10,122 bases of DNA from Vulcanisaeta sp. UBA163. GTDB lineage: Archaea > Thermoproteota > Thermoprotei > Thermoproteales > Thermocladiaceae. Where the stretch lies: the NCBI GenBank assembly GCA_002496475.1, contig DAJV01000008.1, positions 1 through 10,122 of the forward strand. Direction: 5' to 3'. Below the pieces are notes generated by a model. It was not told the DNA's origin. It did no database searches and saw only the letters and a list, made by a program, of their open reading frames with translations. This document shows positions 1-4,828 of the stretch, piece by piece (positions within the stretch are counted from its first letter, which is position 1; every line of letters starts with the position of its first letter). The position numbers and the translations under genes are program-made.

Positions 1-1
1 G

Positions 2-343
2 GAATATCCTGAACGAAAATATGAATGGAGCAAGAAACCCTTCTGTGAGGAATATTGTGCCCTCAAGAACGTAAGCATAAAGAACCACCCAAACCCACAG
101 GAACTACCCTGCGATGAGTGCATTAAAAAAGAGATCGTTGATGGCATCCTTTATTGTCCTAAGTGCGGTCGTTGGTACCCGATTAAGGAGGAAATACCAA
201 TACTGTTACCTGATGAGCTTAGGAATAGGGAGGAGGACAGGGCATTCCTTGATAAGATCAAGGATCAATTACTTAAGGTGGATCCTGAGCTCGGAAATAA
301 AATACTAAGAGAGGGAAAGCCGGTTAATCTAACAACGCAATAA
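2..343 (+). CDS. Trm112-like zinc-binding protein, 3' part (5' end outside window)
   Basis: The frame is open from base 2 and ends at TAA 341-343, giving 113 visible residues; the start lies upstream of the window. Cysteine pairs are visible: FCEEYC, LPCDEC and LYCPKCGRWYP, followed by IKEEIPILLPDELR. The last two pairs plus the 'CGRWYPI..EIP.LLPDELR' ending are typical of the crenarchaeal Trm112 family. In that family, small zinc proteins bind and activate SAM-dependent methyltransferases acting on tRNA, rRNA or release factors, in the cytoplasm. The missing N-terminus should carry the usual first 'LLDILACP.C' segment. A charged helical tail (NREEDRAFLDKIKDQ...) follows the zinc region. The gene converges on the minus-strand gene ending at 360, leaving a 16-base gap. 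The family call is by motif recognition; which methyltransferase it serves cannot be told from here. Confidence 0.8.
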   Translation, partial: EYPERKYEWSKKPFCEEYCALKNVSIKNHPNPQELPCDECIKKEIVDGILYCPKCGRWYPIKEEIPILLPDELRNREEDRAFLDKIKDQLLKVDPELGNKILREGKPVNLTTQ

Positions 344-359
344 ATAATGCACGCAGGTA

Positions 360-842
360 TTAAATTATTGTGCCAATAAATGACATGGTGAACCCCAGGG
401 CTATATAAAGGATCAACCATAGAATTGCATTGCCTCTGAAGTACCTACTCATTAGTGTACCAAACACGCCAAGCATTATCACGGGTATCAGGGGGATCCA
501 AAGTACCTTAACTACGTACATACTAAGATCCGTAATTAAGGCGCCAAGTAAGGATACAGCACCGAAGATAAGGCCCTTAATTAAAGCATCATATATAGCC
601 CTCCTATGCAGGCTTGTTCTTAATAATGAACCCCTTCTCATGAGTAGGGTCTTCTCGATATGACTTAACGAACTCCTCTCCTCAGCATACTCAGCCATGA
701 AGGCCGTTACTAGGTTTATCACGGTGACGATAATCACGAGCTTAATAGTACTCCTCATAGACTCACCTAATGCAAGGGTTGTTAAGACACTATCCAGAAA
801 ACCAAGCACTAGATACCTACCATCTATACTTGCCATATTCAC
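360..842 (-). CDS. VIT1/CCC1-family-like integral membrane protein
   Basis: 160 residues with GTG start at 840-842; a second start, ATG at 834-836, lies two codons in. The N-terminal segment reads LVLGFLDSVLTTLALGES, resembling the 'DG(L/V)LTT.A' first helix of VIT1/CCC1 iron and manganese vacuolar-type transporters. Further hydrophobic segments lie near residues 33-50, 86-108, 110-130 and 137-158, giving about five membrane passes. Between helices sits an acidic loop, AEYAEERSSLSHIE (E51, E54, E55, E63), which matches the glutamate-rich metal-binding stretch of the family. The length fits the short archaeal branch (TIGR00267 type). The start GTG overlaps the TGA stop of the upstream DUF211 gene (839-842, GTGA), so the two are translationally coupled in one operon. 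Transport of a divalent metal is inferred from the family; the substrate is unknown. Confidence 0.7.
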   Translation of the reverse strand: MNMASIDGRYLVLGFLDSVLTTLALGESMRSTIKLVIIVTVINLVTAFMAEYAEERSSLSHIEKTLLMRRGSLLRTSLHRRAIYDALIKGLIFGAVSLLGALITDLSMYVVKVLWIPLIPVIMLGVFGTLMSRYFRGNAILWLILYIALGFTMSFIGTII

Positions 843-1132
843 TTCTCCTTAAGCAACTGGGGATTAATTTCAAGTATGTACTCACCAACAATCACTTGAT
901 CAACACTCCTGATCGCACCACCTAAGTCCTCAATTACACCCCTCACCCCTTCATAGTTAATGTTATCACCCTCAATGATAATCACCAGGCCTAGAACCTC
1001 AACGTCCGTGTCGGTCACGGTAACGTTAACAGCCTTAACGCCACTAACTCGACCTAACTTATCCGCAAGCTCCACGGTAGAGATACTGCTTGGCACATCA
1101 ACATCAAGTACGACCCTACGTAGCCCAACCAA
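839..1132 (-). CDS. DUF211 family protein
   Basis: 97 residues. The sequence opens with LRRVVLDVDVP, continues with SGVKAVNVTVTDTDVEVLGLV and IIEGDNINYEGVRGVIEDLGG, and has AIRSVDQVIVGEYI near the end. This is the pattern of the archaeal DUF211 family: a small ferredoxin-like alpha/beta protein, of which a Methanothermobacter member has been crystallised as an oligomer with bound metal. The start is TTG at 1130-1132: an in-frame TGA lies three codons upstream, and the family begins right at this motif, so no other start fits. A TATA-like AAATACTTAAGTAG lies about 36 bases upstream. It is the first gene of the operon with the VIT1-like membrane protein. A role in handling metal for that transporter is plausible but inferred from the pairing only. 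Confidence 0.75.
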   Translation of the reverse strand: MVGLRRVVLDVDVPSSISTVELADKLGRVSGVKAVNVTVTDTDVEVLGLVIIIEGDNINYEGVRGVIEDLGGAIRSVDQVIVGEYILEINPQLLKEK

Positions 1133-1160
1133 CTCAGATCAAGATTAATAAGCCACCCCC

Positions 1161-1174
1161 CTACTTAAGTATTT
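1161..1174 (-). promoter_or_regulatory. Predicted TATA element for the DUF211/VIT1-like operon
   Basis: On the minus strand the stretch AAATACTTAAGTAG is centred about 36 bases before the TTG start at 1132. It would place transcription start near 1141, with a leader of roughly 9 bases. It lies about 20 bases from the opposing promoter of the gene at 1225, so the two units diverge from a shared 92-base region. Confidence 0.4.
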
Positions 1175-1192
1175 AGCCTGCATGGGAAATAA

Positions 1193-1201
1193 TTTTTAAA
1201 T
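1193..1201 (+). promoter_or_regulatory. Predicted TATA box for the DUF2258-like gene
   Basis: TTTTTAAAT is centred about 28 bases upstream of the ATG at 1225. This is the distance expected if transcription begins at or next to the start codon (leaderless mRNA, common in Crenarchaeota). No ribosome binding site is seen. Confidence 0.55.
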
Positions 1202-1224
1202 GAAGCTCAGTATAGTAATATATT

Positions 1225-1674
1225 ATGTCTTGGAAGCCAAGTGAGGATGCAGAACGAGATAAGGAACGTGCAACAGAATACGAAAAACTATACAGCGGGT
1301 TCACATTCCAAGGACCATTAACAGTTGAGTTAAGGACAGGAATCATCGTTGCAGCGAGGTTCGCCGATAAGCTGCGACGTGCTGCATTCGCCGCCTTTTC
1401 AAAACTAGTGCCTGAGGATGCGATACTCAGGGATATTACTGAGTTGAATAAGATGGTGTATGAAGAGATGATAAAGAGGAATATTGATAAGTTGGCCCTC
1501 GTGAGGATCAGCGTCGTTGTCTCATATGACCAAAGGACAAACAAGTTCAATTTCTCTAACCTAAGGATTGAGAGGCTATACACTGAGGACGAGGTTAATA
1601 AAATAATCAATGAGAAATGCAGTGAACTGGAGACAAAGATTGAGAAGATAAGGAGCATAATAGGTTCTACATGA
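1225..1674 (+). CDS. DUF2258-like conserved archaeal protein
   Basis: 149 residues, ATG at 1225 supported by the TATA-like box 28 bases upstream. After a charged N-terminus (SEDAERDKERATEYEKL) comes a core reading VELRTGIIVAARFADKLRR, then a helix with DITELNKMVYEEMIKRN, a strand pair around ALVRISVVVSYDQRTNKFNF, and IERLYTEDEVNKII. This resembles the crenarchaeal DUF2258 family ('L.TG.VIAG.YADKLRR'), whose function is unknown. The C-terminal 25 residues are helical and heptad-like (IINEKCSELETKIEKIRSII), suggesting self-association. There is no signal peptide or membrane segment, so it is cytoplasmic. It stands alone, with a T-rich terminator candidate 50 bases downstream. The family call comes from memory of the consensus. 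Confidence 0.65.
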   Translation: MSWKPSEDAERDKERATEYEKLYSGFTFQGPLTVELRTGIIVAARFADKLRRAAFAAFSKLVPEDAILRDITELNKMVYEEMIKRNIDKLALVRISVVVSYDQRTNKFNFSNLRIERLYTEDEVNKIINEKCSELETKIEKIRSIIGST

Positions 1675-1724
1675 GATTATGGCATGATTTAATTCCCTAT
1701 TTCATCCCCTTGATTAAAACCGTG

Positions 1725-1733
1725 TTTTTCTTT
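1725..1733 (+). terminator. T-rich transcription terminator candidate
   Basis: TTTTTCTTT lies about 50 bases after the stop of the DUF2258-like gene. Pyrimidine tracts of this kind end transcription in Crenarchaeota without needing a hairpin. Confidence 0.4.
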
Positions 1734-2043
1734 ACCAACAAAATTAACAACACCGAGGATCTCAATGGAATATTGATGTTTGGATACTAAGGATAGAGAG
1801 AATTAATGGTTCTTGGCCTTTAATCTACCAAGGCTTAGGGGATTGACTTGAAGCTAGGTCATGAATACCTCGAGCTAATTGTTGGGTTATAGGTATTTTG
1901 TATGTGAAATATTGAGTTAGAGTTCCTGGTGATGTTGTTTATGGTACGCGTCAGTTCTACCGGGATAGAGTATTTATACTGCCATTGAAGTCTTTATTGT
2001 TTATATAATTATTCCTTAACAAAGTGACATCATTCTCAAGCAA
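1734..2043 (+). other. Gene-free stretch with short coding-like fragments, possible decayed gene
   Basis: No intact reading frame of useful length is present on either strand. Three short open pieces lie in order on the plus strand. About 1767-1845 (frame of base 2) reads NIDVWILRIERINGSWPLIY and on. About 1842-1889 (frame of base 3) reads IDLKLGHEYLELIVGL. About 1916-2005 (frame of base 2) includes VRVPGDVVYGTRQFYRDRVF. The last two in particular look like real protein. They would join only through frameshifts and stops, as in a relic gene. I could not assign a family. A pure chance reading of AT-rich intergenic DNA remains possible. Confidence 0.25.
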
Positions 2044-2066
2044 CTATAGAAAAAGATGTTCTATAG
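2044..2066. repeat. Perfect 8-bp inverted repeat upstream of a promoter
   Basis: CTATAGAA (2044-2051) and TTCTATAG (2059-2066) are perfect inverse complements separated by 7 bases. The dyad ends about 6 bases before the TATA-like box of the next gene (2073-2081). That position, just upstream of the BRE/TATA region, is where archaeal activators or repressors often bind. It could also be a hairpin in a transcript. Confidence 0.5.
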
Positions 2067-2072
2067 CTGAAG

Positions 2073-2081
2073 CCTTAAAAA
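2073..2081 (+). promoter_or_regulatory. Predicted TATA box for the gene at 2103
   Basis: CTTAAAAAT is centred about 25 bases before the GTG at 2103, fitting leaderless initiation and supporting that start. An upstream ATG at 2099 is in another frame and closes quickly. Confidence 0.5.
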
Positions 2082-2102
2082 TTAGATAAAGTACAATAAT
2101 GC

Positions 2103-2492
2103 GTGGGATTAGAACCAATAACTCTCATAATTAACGCACGGAAAAACCTCCAAATAATCATGAATTTAATGAGTTCATACGAGAGGACAAGGGACATAAA
2201 TACTCTAAATAACATTATGAAGCTTGGCTTATCAACCTTCGATGATACAGTAAGGGCATTCCTAACGGTTAGGGAGATTAGGGTCAGAAATTGGGAGCAT
2301 GCGGTGCAGGTTGCACGGGACTTCATACCAAGTGGCATTATTAATGATGACCTAAGGGACTTCTTCATAAAGTGTTCATCGCAGTGCACATGTGATCCCA
2401 GTTTAATAGCATCAAGGATTAATGAATTAAGCAGGTTTGTTGATTTTGTCAGTACCCTATCAACGCATAGGGTACCGTATAGAGGACTCTAG
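2103..2492 (+). CDS. Hypothetical small helical protein
   Basis: 129 residues, GTG start at 2103 chosen because a TATA-like box sits about 25 bases upstream and no in-frame ATG lies before residue 20. I do not recognise the family. The sequence is predicted to be almost all helix: ITLIINARKNLQIIMNLMSS, an INTLNNIMKLGLSTFDDTVRA helix, a helix around VREIRVRNWEHAVQVARDF, and a final SLIASRINELSRFVDFVSTL helix. A short cysteine-rich turn, CSSQCTC (three cysteines), lies near residues 94-100. There is no signal peptide or membrane segment. The upstream inverted repeat at 2044-2066 suggests regulated expression. Its stop codon overlaps that of the convergent gene at 2489-2492. Function unknown. 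Confidence 0.6.
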   Translation: MGLEPITLIINARKNLQIIMNLMSSYERTRDINTLNNIMKLGLSTFDDTVRAFLTVREIRVRNWEHAVQVARDFIPSGIINDDLRDFFIKCSSQCTCDPSLIASRINELSRFVDFVSTLSTHRVPYRGL

Positions 2493-2851
2493 CTCTTAAC
2501 ACCGTACTTGCTAATTAGCTCCCTAATTAATGACTCTAATTCCTCCTTCTTTATCATCTCGCTCTCAAGATCATCAAGTCTCCTTTCAACGTCATTGATC
2601 CTAGCCCTTAGTGCATCAACATCACCATACTGACCCACTGGCAATACAAGGGCTGTAAGTAGCCTTAATAACATGGTGGGTATCACAAAGGATAATGAAG
2701 CCGTTAATAATAGAATCCTAATCAGGACCTCTGGTCTGTTCATTAAGGCCCTAAGTAGGGCGTCTGGGTTTGTTGTTAGAGCGTCGTTAAGGGCGTCAAT
2801 GAGGATTTGAGGGTTTTCCCTAATACTTCTCCTAATATCCTCACTACTCAT
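2489..2851 (-). CDS. Hypothetical membrane protein with NP-repeats and C-terminal coiled coil
   Basis: 120 residues, ATG at 2849-2851. Three regions are visible. Residues 12-47 hold three related units, ENPQILIDAL, TNPDALLRAL and NRPEVLIRIL, each a proline-capped amphipathic helix. Residues about 43-73 are strongly hydrophobic with an internal proline (LLLTASLSFVIPTMLLRLL) and can form one membrane hairpin or a long membrane helix. Residues 76-116 are a heptad-patterned coiled coil (DALRARINDVERRLDDLESE...). The family is not recognised; the layout suggests a membrane-anchored oligomer. It diverges from gnaD across 106 bases and converges on the gene ending at 2492, with both stops sharing CTAG. 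No function can be given. Confidence 0.65.
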   Translation of the reverse strand: MSSEDIRRSIRENPQILIDALNDALTTNPDALLRALMNRPEVLIRILLLTASLSFVIPTMLLRLLTALVLPVGQYGDVDALRARINDVERRLDDLESEMIKKEELESLIRELISKYGVKS

Positions 2852-2928
2852 GTGAATCCTATACCATATTTTTACTTGATTTATTAAATATTCTCTTCAA
2901 CCCTTAGTGGAGTTTCTGGGGCTCTAAA

Positions 2929-2937
2929 CTTAAAAAT
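2929..2937 (+). promoter_or_regulatory. Predicted TATA box for gnaD
   Basis: CTTAAAAAT is centred about 25 bases upstream of the ATG at 2958, consistent with a leaderless gnaD transcript. It is nearly the same word as the box before the gene at 2103. Confidence 0.55.
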
Positions 2938-2957
2938 GAGAACATTATCATAATTAT

Positions 2958-4160
2958 ATGGTTACTATTAAGGACGTAGAGATATACCCAGTCAGTGACT
3001 TGGCGACTGCAAGGGCCTCGCCATGGGCCTCAGTCTCAATAATAGTGAGATTAATCACAAACGATGGTCAGGTTGGTTATGGTGAGGCGGTGCCGACACT
3101 TAGGGTTAACCAAGTGGTTAAGGCTATTGAGGAGGTTAGGAGGTTCATGATTGGCAAGGACCCGTTCAGGATCGAGTATTTGTTTAGGGAGTGGTATAAG
3201 CATGAGTTTTACATTGGTCGTTCATTTGAGGCGGCCACGGCATACAGCGCAGTGGACATAGCACTACACGACTTATTGGGTAAGTACCTTGGTGCGCCAA
3301 TTTATCAATTCATGGGTGGCCTAGTCAATGAGAGAATTAAGGCCTACGCTAATGGTTGGTACAGTGATTGTGTAACGCCTGATGACTTCGCGAGGAGGGC
3401 TAAGGAAACCGTATCAATGGGTTTTAGGGCAATGAAGTTCGACCCATTCGGCCCATACTTCGACCAAATGGATGAGGAGGGCCTTGAGGAAGCCATGGAG
3501 AGGGTTAGGGCTGTTAGGGAGGCTGTGGGTAAGTACGTGGACATACTAATAGAGACTCATGGACGATTCGACGTCAATACGGCTATAAGGATAGTCAAGG
3601 CAATGGAAGAATTTAATCCGCTATTTATCGAGGAGCCTGTACACCCGGACCTAAACTTCGAGGGACTTGCTAAGATAAAGACTGCCTCACCCGGGGTTAG
3701 GATTGCGGTTGGCGAGAGGATAATCAGTGTTGAGGAAGCTCTTCAACTCCTCGAGAGAGGCTTAGTCGATATTCTTCAACCTGACATAACCAATGCCCTG
3801 GGCTTCACGGGCATGGGTAGGATTAGGGCCTTGACCGAGGCCTATGGTGTCGAATTAGCCCCACACAACGCCTTCGGCCCAGTACAGCATGCGGCAACGC
3901 TCCAATTTGACGCAAGTACGTATAACCTACTCATTCAGGAGAGCTTCTATGAGTTCTGGCCGCAGTGGAAGAGGGACATAATTAATAACGCTGTTAGGCT
4001 TGAGGATGGTTACTACAGGGTGCCCAATAGGCCAGGGCTCGGCGTTGAGGTTAATGAGAAGGTGCTCGCTGAAATGAGGTTTGAGGGTATGGAGCCATTC
4101 CATGAGGAGGAGCCTGTATGGGTTATTAAGGGTACGTGGAGGAGATACAAGCATTCATGA
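2958..4160 (+). CDS. gnaD: D-gluconate/D-galactonate dehydratase (enolase superfamily)
   Basis: 400 residues, close to the usual 390-400. It dehydrates D-gluconate (and often D-galactonate) to 2-keto-3-deoxy acids, the entry to the archaeal branched or non-phosphorylative Entner-Doudoroff pathway, in the cytoplasm. The N-terminal capping domain (WASVSIIVRLIT...VGYGEAVPTLRV) is followed by the barrel domain. Likely catalytic features are YANGWYSDCVTP and MKFDPFGPY, LIETHGRF (metal ligand E199, base H201), FIEEPVH (E225), VGERI (E253), QPDITN (D276) and APHNAFG (acid H303). The C-terminus reads EEPVWVIKGTWRRY. These segments closely match the Sulfolobus gluconate dehydratase as I remember it. 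The ATG at 2958 is supported by a TATA-like box 25 bases upstream. No KDG aldolase or KDG kinase gene lies next to it, unlike in the known Sulfolobus and Thermoproteus clusters. Confidence 0.9.
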   Translation: MVTIKDVEIYPVSDLATARASPWASVSIIVRLITNDGQVGYGEAVPTLRVNQVVKAIEEVRRFMIGKDPFRIEYLFREWYKHEFYIGRSFEAATAYSAVDIALHDLLGKYLGAPIYQFMGGLVNERIKAYANGWYSDCVTPDDFARRAKETVSMGFRAMKFDPFGPYFDQMDEEGLEEAMERVRAVREAVGKYVDILIETHGRFDVNTAIRIVKAMEEFNPLFIEEPVHPDLNFEGLAKIKTASPGVRIAVGERIISVEEALQLLERGLVDILQPDITNALGFTGMGRIRALTEAYGVELAPHNAFGPVQHAATLQFDASTYNLLIQESFYEFWPQWKRDIINNAVRLEDGYYRVPNRPGLGVEVNEKVLAEMRFEGMEPFHEEEPVWVIKGTWRRYKHS

Positions 4161-4166
4161 GTCATT

Positions 4167-4174
4167 AATTTAAA
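4167..4174 (+). promoter_or_regulatory. Predicted TATA box for the winged-helix gene
   Basis: AATTTAAA, centred about 29 bases before the ATG at 4200, lies only 7 bases after the gnaD stop. The regulator-like gene therefore probably has its own leaderless transcript even if gnaD read-through also occurs. Confidence 0.5.
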
Positions 4175-4199
4175 CCAGCCACTAACTAAGGTGCATTAA

Positions 4200-4601
4200 A
4201 TGTCCTCATCAAGTGATGTATATGCAATAATAAAACAACTCACGGATTTGGAATTGAAAGTATTAGCCCACATATACCATTACGGGCCGGACACCCCATG
4301 GCTATTAGCGAGGAGACTACTAGGTGCAGCCGGCTGGAGACCGATAGTGCCTGAGGATGAGGTTGAGAAGGCCGTGCAGCACCTGGTCCAGTTAGGCCTA
4401 TTACAGGAGTTTCACGGCTCCCTAAAGGGTAGGGTAACCTCCTCAGTCAAGCCCTGGCTAAAGGTGAAACAACGAAACCCAGAGAGACGTGGTAAAGGCA
4501 TTTATTATGATTTAACGAAGATCGGCAATAAGGTGGCTAGTGAGGTTTGGAAGAACTACGTTAGGCCAAACCTTAAGAGAACCCGTGACAATAAATCATA
4601 G
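4200..4601 (+). CDS. Winged-helix DNA-binding protein, probable transcription regulator
   Basis: 133 residues. The pattern is that of an archaeal winged-helix protein. Helix 1 is LTDLELKVLAHIYHYG; helix 2 is PWLLARRLLG; the probable recognition helix is EDEVEKAVQHLVQLGLLQEF, near residues 51-70. A basic loop (KPWLKVKQRNPERRGKG) precedes a wing ending in GIYYDLTKIG, then a C-terminal helix and a basic tail (NLKRTRDNKS). It could belong to the DUF2250 or a PadR/MarR-like group; I cannot separate these by eye. No ligand-binding domain is present. It follows gnaD by 39 bases on the same strand with its own TATA-like box, so a role in controlling gnaD or itself is possible but inferred only from position. 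Confidence 0.65.
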   Translation: MSSSSDVYAIIKQLTDLELKVLAHIYHYGPDTPWLLARRLLGAAGWRPIVPEDEVEKAVQHLVQLGLLQEFHGSLKGRVTSSVKPWLKVKQRNPERRGKGIYYDLTKIGNKVASEVWKNYVRPNLKRTRDNKS

Positions 4602-4673
4602 GTATGGCCTGTACCAAGGATCGTTTAGGCTCAGTCTCATAACGCTTGATGTACCCTTCACGAACAACCCCCA

Positions 4674-4723
4674 GTGATGAGCCAGGACTTAGATGAGTTG
4701 TGATTGGGTCTTCTCACCACTGA
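4674..4723 (+). ncRNA. Candidate C/D box guide sRNA (2'-O-methylation guide)
   Basis: The full four-box layout of an archaeal C/D sRNA fits in 50 bases. Box C is GTGATGA (4674-4680), followed by a 12-nt guide GCCAGGACTTAG (4681-4692). Next are a D'-like ATGA (4693-4696), a 3-nt spacer, a C'-like GTGATTG (4700-4706), a 13-nt guide GGTCTTCTCACCA (4707-4719) and box D CTGA (4720-4723). The complement of the second guide is UGGUGAGAAGACC. Its GAAGACC core matches the archaeal/eukaryal form of 23S rRNA domain V near E. coli 2058-2064. The base opposite position 5 before box D would be a G near E. coli 2056. I have no target for the first guide. Boxes C and D are canonical; D' and C' each deviate. 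CAAC (4664-4667) and GTTG (4727-4730) could form a weak outer stem. Such RNAs bind L7Ae, Nop5 and fibrillarin. Confidence 0.65.
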
Positions 4724-4728
4724 TCAGT
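4719..4728. repeat. 10-bp perfect palindrome overlapping the sRNA box D
   Basis: ACTGATCAGT reads the same on both strands and covers the proposed box D. In addition ATGAGCCA (4677-4684) and TGGCTCAT (4729-4736) are perfect inverse complements 44 bases apart. These are an alternative reading of the conserved-looking pieces of this gap, as protein-binding or hairpin elements, and weaken the sRNA call slightly. Confidence 0.35.
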
Positions 4729-4797
4729 TGGCTCATAATTAATCATCCAATCATTAATCTAGCCCTCATCATTACCACTATGGCGCTAAGGGAAAGG

Positions 4798-4804
4798 TTT
4801 ATTA
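4798..4804 (+). promoter_or_regulatory. Predicted TATA box for the gene at 4829
   Basis: TTTATTA, preceded by purine-rich GGAAAGG (BRE-like), is centred 28 bases upstream of the ATG at 4829. The spacing supports that ATG as a leaderless start. Confidence 0.5.
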
Positions 4805-4828
4805 GTACTTTGGCTTCTCGTGGCTTGA

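Noticed and set aside
114..308. Plus-strand frame beginning with ATG at 114
   Set aside because: It overlaps the Trm112-like frame, which has conserved cysteine pairs; this frame is arginine-rich and shows no family motif.
1173..1658. Long open frame on the minus strand, about 161 codons
   Set aside because: It is the mirror of the DUF2258-like gene at 1225-1674; its translation is serine- and leucine-rich without a recognisable motif, and the plus gene has a well-placed promoter.
1812..1832. Small inverted repeat CTTGG ... CCAAG in the 1675-2102 gap
   Set aside because: A 5-base stem with an 11-base loop is expected by chance in a gap of this size.
2103..2492. Possible HEPN ribonuclease from the RVRNWEH segment
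   Set aside because: The spacing loosely fits R-x5-H, but the helix placement and neighbours give no support, and no partner nucleotidyltransferase gene is present.
4736..4762. Repeated AATCAT words (4740-4753) after the sRNA candidate
   Set aside because: Only two 6-base copies in AT-rich DNA; too short and too few to call a repeat array or CRISPR-like unit.
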